Of a stretch of 64,000 nucleotides of DNA, positions 44,806 through 57,389 are shown piece by piece. The notes beneath the pieces are model-generated. The model ran no database searches, had not been told where the DNA came from, and saw only the letters and a program-made list of their open reading frames with translations. Each line of letters opens with the position of its first letter. Position 1 is the first letter of the stretch. Origin of the DNA: Nitrospira tepida (lineage in GTDB: Bacteria; Nitrospirota; Nitrospiria; Nitrospirales; Nitrospiraceae). Where the stretch lies: NCBI RefSeq assembly GCF_947241125.1, contig NZ_OX365700.1, positions 4,064,461 through 4,128,460 of the forward strand, written 5' to 3'. The translations under genes and the position numbers were made by a program.

Positions 44806-46484
44806 TTTCTTCCACGACCTTTCTTTGGCGTCGGCACCTTCCGGTGCCCCTGAAGCACGCGCTGCGGAGCGGTCAGTTTCAACGTCAGCCAATAGGTGGC
44901 GCCTTCCTGAACATCGCCGGCGACCGTCTCCCGCACCAGTTGCACATCGAGGAAATCCGTCGCCCGGATGCCAGCGCCCACCTCCGCCGAGGCCGCGGCG
45001 GACACATCACCGCCCGCCGCCAACCCCGCACCGATTGAACCCAACGCAAAAAGCCCGCCCTGCTTGCCCGGGTCGATGCGGACGCCGACCTTGGCCAGGA
45101 AGGTGGAACTCTCGCCCGGTCCGGACAGGGACAGGCTCGACTCGAAGTTGAAGGTCAGGTACGTGTTGATGGGCACGAGGGGCAGCGGACGGTCCCTCTT
45201 CTCGAGTCCGACGCCCAGACCAAGGCCAAGATGGCTGCCGGCGCCCAGGCTGATAGTCGGCAGAAAGCCATGCCTTCGCGCCAAGCGGTTCAACCGAGGC
45301 AAGCCCCGCTCGCCGAGTTCTCCCGCGAGGAATCCCAAGATGGCGGGCACGGCAAAACTCGCCAGATCGGAGTCGAGCCCCTTGGGCAAGGCGATGCCCA
45401 TCGCCACGCCCGACAGTCGGCCGAAGTGCCGGCCGATCAGGTCGGGATCCTCGGTCGCAATATCGGCGATCAAATGGCCGAGCGCGCGACGCCCCCGTTG
45501 CGTGAAGGGTTGCGGTGGATCGGTGAACCCCATCGGGATATCGCAGGTGCCGTCTTGCCTCTGTCCGGACACGGCCGAGATAAAATCCGGGCTGGACTCA
45601 ACGAACTTGCCGGTTTCCTTGCTGAAACAGACCTGATCACCGGGCGGATACCCTCGGGACGGGGGAATCTCGCGGTAACATTGCAGACCAGGATGAAGTT
45701 TCCCCGATTCCTCTGAATCGCGGCACCATTTGCCCTGCTTGACCAGCTTTTGATAGGCGGCCTCGGTCTTACCGGCAGGCTGGCGCTGCACGACGCCGCT
45801 TGCGGCCGTTGATTGGACGATCTCCGTGGAGAGGCCGCCAGTGTCGGCGCGTTGATCAAGACGAATCCGATTGGTTCCGGTCTGCTGCACCACGTGCGTC
45901 AGTTCATGGGCCATCAGCCGCCGCCCTTCGATCGTGCCTGGTAAGAACTGCCCGGCACCGAACACGATGTGATGGCCCATTGTGTAGGCATGGGCGTTCA
46001 TGTCTCGCGCCGATTGCTCGGCCGGCGCGCCGGCATGGATGCGCACCTTCGAAAAATCATGTCCGAACCGGGGCTCAAAGAAGGCGCGAGTCGCAGCATC
46101 CAACGGTTGCCCGGACGACGAGAGGACCTCATGAACAATCGGTGGAGCCTCCGCGATGCCTTCCGCGGTTTCCATGGCCCGTCGCCGCATGAGGGGGCGC
46201 GTCGCTCCGTCTTGCTGTCTTGCGCGGATTTCCCCCGCCGGCATCCGCATCACCTGCTCCGCAACCCGATCCGCTTCCTGCTCGTAGGCGTCACCCGGCT
46301 CATTGATCCGCAACTTGGCTTGCACCGGCTCCAGAGGAACCTTCTTCTCCTGACAGGCTTCGCAGGCGCCGCCGAACCCCGCCGCCCCGCCGCAGGAGCA
46401 CCGGCGCTGGAGGAGTCCCGCCCGCATCGGCATCGGAGGCGATGCCGTCGTGGATCGGCGTTGTGCTGGCGCGTGGAGTTTCAT
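44802..46484 (-). CDS. eCIS DUF4157 cargo-type protein with Gly-rich beta C-terminal domain
   Basis: 560 residues. N-terminal module LLQRRCSCGGAAGFGGACEA, then [20 protein letters not shown], very close to the 951-residue protein. DUF4157 core at about 115-205 with FEPRFGHDFSKVRIHAGAPA and HELTHVVQQ. Residues 235-330 contain a Cys-rich segment; 330-545 consist of amphipathic Gly-rich strands (SLGAGSHLGLGLGVGLE, SSTFLAKVGVRIDPGKQG, SAAASAEVGAGI) with a basic end. I recognise no enzyme motif beyond HELTH. A membrane-inserting or surface beta-structure is the best description. Upstream gap to the 951-residue gene is 26 nt. Confidence 0.78.
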   Translation of the reverse strand: MKLHAPAQRRSTTASPPMPMRAGLLQRRCSCGGAAGFGGACEACQEKKVPLEPVQAKLRINEPGDAYEQEADRVAEQVMRMPAGEIRARQQDGATRPLMRRRAMETAEGIAEAPPIVHEVLSSSGQPLDAATRAFFEPRFGHDFSKVRIHAGAPAEQSARDMNAHAYTMGHHIVFGAGQFLPGTIEGRRLMAHELTHVVQQTGTNRIRLDQRADTGGLSTEIVQSTAASGVVQRQPAGKTEAAYQKLVKQGKWCRDSEESGKLHPGLQCYREIPPSRGYPPGDQVCFSKETGKFVESSPDFISAVSGQRQDGTCDIPMGFTDPPQPFTQRGRRALGHLIADIATEDPDLIGRHFGRLSGVAMGIALPKGLDSDLASFAVPAILGFLAGELGERGLPRLNRLARRHGFLPTISLGAGSHLGLGLGVGLEKRDRPLPLVPINTYLTFNFESSLSLSGPGESSTFLAKVGVRIDPGKQGGLFALGSIGAGLAAGGDVSAAASAEVGAGIRATDFLDVQLVRETVAGDVQEGATYWLTLKLTAPQRVLQGHRKVPTPKKGRGRK

Positions 46485-46510
46485 CGTTGCCGATGCCCTC
46501 TCTCCTATAT

Positions 46511-49366
46511 CTAAGGTATCGCCTTGACCTTGTAGTACTTCCGCTCAAAGATCACGCCGTCAATTTCGACGTAGTCCATGACCCTGGTCTTCGGTAGTTC
46601 TGTCAGCTTGGTGGGGGACAGCAAGGTCACCTCGTCGCCGACCTTGTGGCCGCCTCCCGGCTCCACGCCGTTCTTCCGAAGCCAGTCATTGAGGAACGCG
46701 ACGTCGCCCACATCGCGCCCAGCAGCCGGTTGCGGCTCACTTTTGAGCCAGTCCGAGATATTCTTATTGATTTGCGCTTCCGGTGTTCCCGGCTGCCCGA
46801 ATCGTCCTCCTTCAGGCTTGATCATCCATTCCGTAGCTGGTTTCCCGGGAATGGGTCTCTTGTTATGTGGATTGATCTCCTCCAGTTGCGCCCAGCCATG
46901 GAAGCGTGATGGATCCCCTTTGGCCGGACCTTCCAGCCCAGCCGGTCCGCCTTTGCCTGTCCTGATATACCAGGCTTGAGGACCTTCGATCGTGTCGACA
47001 ATGCCCAGCTTTCGGCCTTTATAGACGTACTGCCCCCAGCCTTTGCGCGAGAACATGGCCGTCCTTTGAGTCGGCGTGACATCTCGGGCGGCCTCGGTAT
47101 CGGCCTTGGACTTCCACTTCGCAAGGGCCTTGGCCTTCTCGTTCGGATCGGCGATTTTCGCGATCTGATTCAGCTCTTCCTCGAGGCCCTTACTGTTCTC
47201 GAGCACGCGTTGATACCTCTTGCGAAACTCATCACAGGGATCCGTGCAGATCCACATGCGGCCGTCTTTGGTGATCTTGATGTCGTGGCCGTCCGCCGTT
47301 CTGAGTTTGGCCGCGAGGCCCTCGGCGGCCAGTTCCTGCGCCCGCCTGGTGGCGCCTTGCTCCAAGACCTCTTTCGTCGGCTTCCCGGCAGTCTTCTCGG
47401 CGACTTCCCCCGCCTTCAAGCCTAGTTTGTTGCGCACGACCTCCGTCGCTTTGCTTGGCATCCTGCCGGCTGCTCGCACGTAGGTGGTGAGATCGCCGGC
47501 GCGGTCGGCAAGTTTGAGGGCATCGATCACGAATTTCCACTTGCCGGCGATTTGCGCGATCGCCCCCGCGCCCGCGGTAAGGATCACGATCAGCACCGTC
47601 ATCATCACCCAGCCCAGCACTTCCCCTTGAAACAGCCCGCGCTTCCAGGGGTCTTTGTTCTCCCACTTGTCCATGAAGTCGCTGGCGATCTCCCCTCGTT
47701 TCTCCCAGAGAAGCTTGAGCTGCTTGATCCAGCCCTTGATCATCTTCCAGATGCCGCCGATGTCGCCGGTAATGAGCTTGTAGAGCACCTTCCCGATCGT
47801 CTTGATCAGATCCCACGCCCCCTCGAATATCTCGGTCACCGCCTTCCAGGCGCCTTTGAGCAGCCCGACTATCAGCCCTGCGGGGTATTTCAATGCGGCG
47901 ATGGCGCCGGTGATCGCCGCCGTGGTGAGCGGAATCAATCCCACCGCGCCCGGCCCGAGCGGATGGCCGCTCCGCACCTTCACAAAACGCTGATACTGAG
48001 CCTGCATCGCGCGCGCCTCTCGTATGGAAGCGATGCGGCGGCGCACGGGCTCCGGCATGTCCCGGATCGCACTCTCTTGATCGATCAGGTCGACCGAGAC
48101 GATGACCGGATAGCCCTCTTCGAGCGGAGTCGCGCGCGACATATTGTTGACTTTGGCGAGCTCAATCGGCAGATCGGGATGCCTCGACAGATAGGCCGCG
48201 ACATCGTTGATCGTGGTTCCTGCGGGGACTTGGTAGGCGAACACGCCTTCTTCCAGCTCGACCCATGTGCCCTTGCCTTTTGCCGGCAGGGTCTTGGCCG
48301 GTTCCGGTGTAGGCTGTTCTTCGCTGGTTGTTTTTGCCCCGGCCCGCCTGCGCAGAATCTCGAGCAGCGGCGCACGGAAGTCTCGATCCAGCCTGCCGAA
48401 ACGGACACGCAGGTGCTTTTGTCTGGCGCCGGCCGGCGCGGTCAATGCCTTCAGCACGATCGCCGCGCCTGCGCCATCGAGCAGGCTGAAGGCGGCGGCC
48501 AGCACCCGAAGCCGCATCCGCCAGTTCTCAGGGGTTGACGACATGTTGAGCGTCGCTTCGATGGCGTTCATCGCCGCCATCGTCTCATCCACTCCGCCTG
48601 CCGCGAGATACGACGCAAGCACGGCCCGCGCCTCATCCCGGGTCATCTCCCTCACGGCAGGCGGCGCGGGGGCCGTGGCACCCGCCTGCTTCCGCGCGAT
48701 CCCGAGGCCCATCCCGGCGATCGGCCCGGATGCACCGGTCTGCTGCACGACATGCGCCAGCTCATGAGCCAGCAACCGCCGCCCTTCCATTGTGCCAGGC
48801 GAGAACTGCCCGGCGCCGAACACGATGTCGTGCCTCACGGTGTAGGCATGGGCATTCACGTCGCTCGCCGATTGCTCGGCCGGCGCGCCGGAATGGACGC
48901 GCACCTTCGAAAAGTCATGTCCGAACCGCGGCTCGAAGAAGGCCCGTGTCGCGGCGTCGAGCGGCCGGCCAGAGGAAGACAAGGCGTCATGGACGATCAA
49001 CGGAGCCTCCGCCCCTCCCTCTGCACCTCCCATGGCCCGTCGCTGAATGACAGGTCGAGCCGCTTTGTCGTATCCTCCTGCGCGGACTTCCCCGGCCGGC
49101 ATCCGCATCACCTGCTCGGCCACCCGGTCCGCCTCCTGCTCATAGGCATCGCCCGGCTCATTGATCCGCAACTTGGCTTGCGCCGGCTTCCCGAGAACCT
49201 TCTTCTTCTGACAGGCTTCGCAGGCGCCGCCGAACCCCGCCGCCCCGCCGCAGGCGCACCGGCGCTGGAGGACTCCCGTTCGAGCGGATGACCCTGACGC
49301 CTCGATGGGAGGCGGGACTCGGCTTTGGACAGGGCCCCTCATCGGTTCAACCGTTCCCCGCATCAC
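46511..49366 (-). CDS. eCIS DUF4157 cargo-type protein, large, with LysM-like and membrane segments
   Basis: 951 residues; start overlaps the preceding gene by 4 nt. Module order: zinc-ribbon-like C37/C39/C49/C52, [20 protein letters not shown] (66-85), DUF4157 core (125-210) with HELAH 201-205, a helical part, a LysM-like segment at about 365-415 (FAYQVPAGTTINDVAAYLSR), an amphipathic region rich in Trp and Lys (about 490-575, GAWDLIKTIGKVLYKLITGD), one TM segment at about 585-608 (WVMMTVLIVILTAGAGAIAQ), then a soluble C-terminal domain of about 330 residues. The layout is that of polymorphic toxins: trafficking part, pre-toxin membrane part, toxin tip. The tip (WICTDPCDEFRKRYQRVLE, KGWGQYVYKGRKLGIVDTIE) is not recognised. 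No immunity gene is obvious. Confidence 0.78.
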   Translation of the reverse strand: MMRGTVEPMRGPVQSRVPPPIEASGSSARTGVLQRRCACGGAAGFGGACEACQKKKVLGKPAQAKLRINEPGDAYEQEADRVAEQVMRMPAGEVRAGGYDKAARPVIQRRAMGGAEGGAEAPLIVHDALSSSGRPLDAATRAFFEPRFGHDFSKVRVHSGAPAEQSASDVNAHAYTVRHDIVFGAGQFSPGTMEGRRLLAHELAHVVQQTGASGPIAGMGLGIARKQAGATAPAPPAVREMTRDEARAVLASYLAAGGVDETMAAMNAIEATLNMSSTPENWRMRLRVLAAAFSLLDGAGAAIVLKALTAPAGARQKHLRVRFGRLDRDFRAPLLEILRRRAGAKTTSEEQPTPEPAKTLPAKGKGTWVELEEGVFAYQVPAGTTINDVAAYLSRHPDLPIELAKVNNMSRATPLEEGYPVIVSVDLIDQESAIRDMPEPVRRRIASIREARAMQAQYQRFVKVRSGHPLGPGAVGLIPLTTAAITGAIAALKYPAGLIVGLLKGAWKAVTEIFEGAWDLIKTIGKVLYKLITGDIGGIWKMIKGWIKQLKLLWEKRGEIASDFMDKWENKDPWKRGLFQGEVLGWVMMTVLIVILTAGAGAIAQIAGKWKFVIDALKLADRAGDLTTYVRAAGRMPSKATEVVRNKLGLKAGEVAEKTAGKPTKEVLEQGATRRAQELAAEGLAAKLRTADGHDIKITKDGRMWICTDPCDEFRKRYQRVLENSKGLEEELNQIAKIADPNEKAKALAKWKSKADTEAARDVTPTQRTAMFSRKGWGQYVYKGRKLGIVDTIEGPQAWYIRTGKGGPAGLEGPAKGDPSRFHGWAQLEEINPHNKRPIPGKPATEWMIKPEGGRFGQPGTPEAQINKNISDWLKSEPQPAAGRDVGDVAFLNDWLRKNGVEPGGGHKVGDEVTLLSPTKLTELPKTRVMDYVEIDGVIFERKYYKVKAIP

Positions 49367-49794
49367 ACGGCGCCGTGAATCACGTTGGCCAGAATTTGCA
49401 CCACGCCCATTTCATTGACCGTGACCGACAGCTTCAGCTCGCGCTCGAAGCGCAGGGGCGAGGGAAAGCCGATGGTAAACGTGTCCACCGCGTTGCCCTT
49501 GAGCAAGGTGATCCCGTAGGGATTGTGCTCCGTCAATCCCAAGTTGTCGGCCGCCGCGAAGGAGAGGCTGGTGACGTTCCTGCCGTCGATGTCGAGATTG
49601 ACGAAGGTCAAGTCGGTATTGCCCCCTTGCTTCGAGACCTGCGCCGCCAGAAACACGCCCGGCCCTTTGAGGGTCACCAGTGCATGCTTCCCTTTCGGCG
49701 CAGGAGCCTTGAGTCCCTGACTCCGTTGAGGATCGCAGACGCCGGTTGCGCAGCTTCGTGGGGTCCGTTCCGATCGTGCGGTTTGCCGTGCCAT
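49363..49794 (-). CDS. small beta-rich eCIS protein of unknown function
   Basis: 143 residues from the ATG at 49794 (AAAGGAGAGGGAC). After a basic, Cys-containing N-terminus (about 35 residues), the rest is a beta-sandwich-like chain: HALVTLKGPGVFLAAQVSKQ, TDLTFVNLDIDGRNVTSL, ERELKLSVTVNEMGVVQILA. No catalytic motif. It lies between the ATPase/127-type gene and the DUF4157 array and overlaps the latter by 4 nt. It could be a tube-plug, decoration or fibre component; its placement beside cargo genes also allows a loading role. Confidence 0.6.
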   Translation of the reverse strand: MARQTARSERTPRSCATGVCDPQRSQGLKAPAPKGKHALVTLKGPGVFLAAQVSKQGGNTDLTFVNLDIDGRNVTSLSFAAADNLGLTEHNPYGITLLKGNAVDTFTIGFPSPLRFERELKLSVTVNEMGVVQILANVIHGAV

Positions 49795-49819
49795 GTCCCT
49801 CTCCTTTGGTGAGCGCCCA

Positions 49820-50193
49820 TCAGCGGTCTGGCGGAGACGCCTCATTCGCCACCCGCCACCTGTCATAGATTGCCCGTGCGATCTGCCGGCCAATGGTCTC
49901 CGCGCGGGAGCCCGGTGCGACCTCGAACGATCCCCCGTCCAGACGGGCCAGATCTCCTCCACCGAACACCGTCGCAGGAAGATCCTGCTCGCGGAGCAGA
50001 CCATCCAATTCGCGGGTGACCGCCTCGGCGATCGCGAACCGGTCGCGCGGTTCAAACCCGTGCAGCACCAGTTCTCCAATATTGATTTCGTAGGACCGGG
50101 GACTGAGGGCTGAGGACTGAGGGAAGGCCTGTTGATAGGCCTGTTCATGATGGTGACCCGACTCGGTCATCAGCTCTCGTTGCTGATCACTCA

Positions 50194-50197
<4 letters not shown>
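49820..50197 (-). CDS. small eCIS-associated protein of unknown function
   Basis: 125 residues from the ATG at 50197, chosen because GGAGG lies 6 nt before it and it overlaps the ATPase stop as ATGA; an ATG two codons earlier would have no spacing. The C-terminal 85 residues form a compact helical domain with YEINIGELVLHGFEPRDRFA, VTRELDGLLREQDLP and AETIGRQIARAIYDRW. The beginning is His/Gln/Ser-rich and disordered. Proteins of this size beginning with the 'I.I..L.L.G....' pattern are usual companions of eCIS ATPases, but the role is unknown. Confidence 0.65.
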
Positions 50198-52214
<2,017 letters not shown>

Positions 52215-52218
<4 letters not shown>

Positions 52219-53525
52219 GGCGTGATCGTGACGGTCTGATTGAAAAACACCGGCGGGGTGACCGCTCGATTCACCAGCAGGCTGTCCACCCCGTCCACGC
52301 GCAAACGGATGAAGAATGTCTCGGGTTTGGCTTTCTTGACCACGAACGAAAGCCGGTCGGTCTGCGGCGGATGCGGCTGCGCCGGGATCTCGCGATCGCC
52401 GAGGATCAGGGCGGCCCGTTGTGCCGGCCGGACCTCAGGCCGGACGGTGAGCGCGATCGTCGCATCGCCGTTCGCGTCCCGCACGATGCTGAGCGGCAAG
52501 GGCGTCGTCACGGTCGGCGCCAGGGTAAAGAACAACTCGTTCGTCGTCCGTTGAAACGTCTCGCCCGGTCGCTGAAGCACGACGGCCATGGCATAGAGGC
52601 CCGCCGGCCACTGTGCCGGCTCGTTGGGGATTGTGACCTGGAGCCGAGTCGCCGTGCGACCCTCGAGCGGAGCCAGGTCCAGGGCATTCGGCAGCCGGGG
52701 ATTCGTCACGCGCACGGTCGCATTCGTGCCGTCCAGGTGACGGCCTTCGATCGTCAGGGTCTCGCCGAGTTGAACGCTCGGCTGCCGGTTCGGCGCGGTG
52801 ACCGAGAGGATCGTAGGAAACGGGGATATCAGGTCACCCTGCACCGAAACCCCCTGTTCTCGCTGCGTGACCGGGTCCACCGGGCCCCGTGTCAGCACCG
52901 GCAACGATGCCTTGGCTGGTTTCTGCGATTCGATGAGCACGACCGACACCTGATAGGCCGCGGTCGGCCGATATCGGGCTTGGAGTGCCGACCAGAGCTT
53001 CGACATCTCCTCGCTGTTGAGCGCGGCCGGGATGATCTTGATCTGTTCCACTTGCTCGGCGAGATCGGAGGCGGACAGGGCCTGCAACGCCGGAGGCAGG
53101 ATGGTCCCGTTCACCGGCGACGGGATGAGCGCGGTCCGGATCGCCTGGCGGGACAAGACGGGCGTGTCATGGAGCAGTTGCATGGCATAGCCCAGCAGGA
53201 TCTCGGCATGAAGATCTTCCGCGCCATACGCGGTCAGCAGGTAATGCAAATCCAGCGCGAGCGGAGGATTCGTCAGCCGCTCGCCCCGTTCATCCCGCGA
53301 CGGCAACCCGGCGTTGCGCCACCCGGGATTGGGCGTCACCTGATGCAGAAACAGGTTGAGTTGGTTGCCTTCCTGCGTCCCGGCCGCAAAGACGCGATCC
53401 GGCGGGAGCGCGGTGACCGTGACATTGCCACCGACGGCGCCCGTCACATTGTGGTCGATCAATCCGTTGTTGAGGAGATCCTTCAACACGGCCGTGACTC
53501 CTGCGATCGCCAGCGCGTTGCTCAT
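52215..53525 (-). CDS. DUF4255 protein, tail terminator/cap of the eCIS (Afp16/Pvc16-like)
   Basis: 436 residues from the ATG at 53525, which overlaps the previous stop as ATGA. The N-terminal about 190 residues are DUF4255: SNALAIAGVTAVLKDLLNNG, NQLNLFLHQVTPNPGWRNAG, PLALDLHYLLTAYGAEDLHA followed by EILLGYAMQLLHDTPVLS. The C-terminal half holds Ig-like or IPT-type beta repeats (VTAPNRQPSVQLGETLTIEG), which the short Afp16 lacks. The DUF4255 protein caps the tube and sheath at the far end from the baseplate; the added beta domains may contact the cell envelope or other particles. Confidence 0.85.
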
Positions 53526-54412
53526 CGCGGTCCACCCGAACGTGGCGCGAGATACTCCTGGAGCGACCGAGACGGGCGCGGCGGCTCGCGCTTGGGCTTG
53601 GGAACCGGCGGCGGCATGATCGCCCGAACGTCGATGCGCCCGATGCTGACCCGCACGACGGGTCGTTGAGGCTCCGCCGTCGCCGATCCTGTTCGTGGTT
53701 GCGACAGGGGCAACCCGTCCGATCTGACGATCCATGAGCGAGGCCCAACCGAGGCCGACTCCGCCTGACGGCGTGTCTGGACGACTCGCGGTTGGAACGC
53801 ACCGGCTTTGAGTGACTCCTGAGACGGTGCTCGCCGACCATTGGCTTCTAACCTCCCCACATCGGCCGGCACATGGTGACCACTTGGATTACCCGGGTCG
53901 GCCGGCCATGCCGGCGCCGATTCAATCGCTGGAGCGGCCTGAGAGCCATCCGGTTTGGCGAGCTTGATTTTCCTGTCGATCGTCATGCGCGGGCGAACAT
54001 GCGACATATCCGGCTCGAGATCGGGTCGTTTGCCGGGCATCCGAGCGTCCGGCGTTCTGTCGGCAATGATGGACTCGCGGTCGGCCCCAGCCGGGACTGG
54101 ATTGAATGCCGCGCCCCATGGCGATGACTTCCCCGATTGTTCCGATTGCCCCGGAGGAACCCGGACTTCCGCCGGCACTTGCCCGGCCTGCTCCGCAGGA
54201 TAGCCCGGACCCTGCCGTTCCATCGCGATGTCCCGGAACAGCCCGAACGAGATGGAATCGGCTGATGATGGTTCACGCTGCCATGGCACCGCCGGCTCCT
54301 CGATCTCCGGGACGGCGCGCCTCGCCGGTTCAAACTTCGTTGCGAGCCTGGGCCGGATCGTCTCCGCCCCGCTCAGACTTCGCTCGGCCACATGGGTCAG
54401 GTATCCGCTCAT
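53522..54412 (-). CDS. disordered eCIS protein with conserved C-terminal motif
   Basis: 296 residues, rich in Pro, Arg, Ser and Ala and probably unfolded over residues 20-240. Only the C-terminus looks constrained: VVRVSIGRIDVRAIMPPPVP, then SLQEYLAPR. The 'V.IGR..VRA' motif with a short helix after it is a regular feature of the small gene between tube-proximal genes and the DUF4255 gene in eCIS operons. It may be a flexible tether or assembly factor; as the longest disordered protein in the operon it is also a poor but possible candidate for a tape measure. Both ends overlap the neighbours by 4 nt. Confidence 0.65.
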   Translation of the reverse strand: MSGYLTHVAERSLSGAETIRPRLATKFEPARRAVPEIEEPAVPWQREPSSADSISFGLFRDIAMERQGPGYPAEQAGQVPAEVRVPPGQSEQSGKSSPWGAAFNPVPAGADRESIIADRTPDARMPGKRPDLEPDMSHVRPRMTIDRKIKLAKPDGSQAAPAIESAPAWPADPGNPSGHHVPADVGRLEANGRRAPSQESLKAGAFQPRVVQTRRQAESASVGPRSWIVRSDGLPLSQPRTGSATAEPQRPVVRVSIGRIDVRAIMPPPVPKPKREPPRPSRSLQEYLAPRSGGPR

Positions 54413-55149
54413 GGTCCGACCAATTCGAGGTACGCCTGTCGCCGCCGGGGACTCAACGCGAGGATCTCCGCCTCACGCCATCCATAGGCGGATGCCAGCA
54501 CATGCACGTCCTGGAGCAGGCGAAAGGCCCAGGCATGAATTTCACTCCAGAAAAACGACACAATGTCGAAGCCGGCCTGCCATCGATGGCCGCAGTGGGG
54601 GCAGGCGATGGAAAGTTGCAAATCTCCCTGCGGATCGGCTTCCGCCATCCGTGCCTCCGCCATCTGCACGATTTCCTCCGGCACGTCATCCGCCCGGCAG
54701 ACCGCTCCGTCACGCCGCGCGTCGAGCACACAGCGCTCGAAGAGCCTGCGCCTGGCTTCCGGCAGGCTGTTCGCCGCCGCGGCCACCTCTAGATCGCGAC
54801 TGTTGGGCAGGCGGATCCGCAGGTCGTAGCCATCGGCTTGCACCGACAGCGCAGGCTCCGCCGTCGAACGGTTGGACGCGGCGCCCCGCACGTCGTCCAC
54901 GGTGAAGGCCAGATCCAGCATCGCCTGACATTGGGCACAGGTCGCCAGGCCTTCGAGCGTCGTTCCGAAGATCCGCTCCCGAAGCTCGAGCAAGGACCAG
55001 TCTCGTTCTCCGATGCTGAGATCGGCCAGCGCGTCGCGGGGTCGGTCCGGGCAGGCCGCGGCCAACAACAGCAGCGCGCGCTCGACATCCGATTGCGCCG
55101 CCCCCTGCTCCCACAAGGCCAGCAAGTCGCCGGTTGCGAGCCTGCGCAT
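54409..55149 (-). CDS. T4 gp26-like baseplate hub assembly protein with two zinc CxxC pairs
   Basis: 246 residues. The N-terminal part has LSIGERDWSLLELRERIFG followed by the first knuckle CAQC; a second knuckle CPHC is near residue 189 (IACPHCGHRWQAGFDIVSFF). The middle is a beta-rich segment with RIRLPNSRDLE and an acidic helix. This combination (GERDW..L.LR, zinc ribbon, EIHAWAFRLLQDVHVLASAY helix) is that of the T4 gp26-type hub assembly chaperones in contractile tails. It lies 6 nt after the tube gene. Name inferred from motif layout, not from a search. Confidence 0.7.
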   Translation of the reverse strand: MRRLATGDLLALWEQGAAQSDVERALLLLAAACPDRPRDALADLSIGERDWSLLELRERIFGTTLEGLATCAQCQAMLDLAFTVDDVRGAASNRSTAEPALSVQADGYDLRIRLPNSRDLEVAAAANSLPEARRRLFERCVLDARRDGAVCRADDVPEEIVQMAEARMAEADPQGDLQLSIACPHCGHRWQAGFDIVSFFWSEIHAWAFRLLQDVHVLASAYGWREAEILALSPRRRQAYLELVGP

Positions 55150-55155
55150 GGCTGC

Positions 55156-55683
55156 TTATCCGGCCGGCTCCGTGAACGCCGGCTCGCTCGGCTCCGTCAC
55201 CTGATAGTCCCGCTCCCAGCCTTCGTTCTCGAGCTTGATCGTCTGAATCGCCACGGCGTTGGCGTTCGCATCGAGATCAGGCAGGGCCTGATACTCCGAG
55301 ACCCAACAGCGATACACTTTGTACGCGATCGCCAATTGCCCCGCCTCGTTGTACATCTCGATGATGATGTCCTTGCGAAAATCCTTGAGCGAGACTTCCG
55401 CGCCGAGGCCGGACCCGAAGTTCCACACCTTATTGGCCCATTTTTCGAACTCCGTGTCGTGCGTGACGCCGCGCTCCAGCGTAATGGCCTCATACTTCGT
55501 TCGGCCCGGGGACTTGCGGCCGGTGCTGGGATCGCCGCCCTCGCGATGTTCGACAACCTCGGTCGACCGTTTCAGCGAACCGACCTTGCTGACGCCGGCG
55601 ACGTAGCGCCCGTCCCATTTGACGCGGAATTTGAAGTTCTTGTACGGATCAAAGCGCTGAACATTGACGCTGAACTGGGCCAT
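55156..55683 (-). CDS. eCIS inner tube protein (T4 gp19/Hcp-like)
   Basis: 175 residues, usual for the family. Motifs: FKFRVKWDGRYVAGVSKVG near the N-terminus, the HREGGDPS loop, KYEAITLERGVTHDTEFEKW, and VYRCWVSEYQALPDLDANAN near the end. Hexamers stack into the tube expelled on contraction. Only one tube gene is present, whereas Afp and PVC have two. Start has GGAGGA a few bases upstream and follows the sheath stop by 12 nt. Confidence 0.92.
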   Translation of the reverse strand: MAQFSVNVQRFDPYKNFKFRVKWDGRYVAGVSKVGSLKRSTEVVEHREGGDPSTGRKSPGRTKYEAITLERGVTHDTEFEKWANKVWNFGSGLGAEVSLKDFRKDIIIEMYNEAGQLAIAYKVYRCWVSEYQALPDLDANANAVAIQTIKLENEGWERDYQVTEPSEPAFTEPAG

Positions 55684-55695
55684 AGCGCGTCCTCC

Positions 55696-57294
<1,599 letters not shown>

Positions 57295-57389
57295 TGCCCT
57301 CCTCCACTCCTGAGATTAGCGGTTGCTTGCCGTCGCTTCATCCATGCGTCATGTCGATCGGGGCGCTTCCGGTGGTCGCCCGCGAGGCC

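Noticed and set aside
43261-44892. TTG at 44892 as start of the second cargo gene
   Set aside because: It would overlap the upstream gene by 91 nt; the GTG at 44805 overlaps the stop by 4 nt and has GGAAGA before it.
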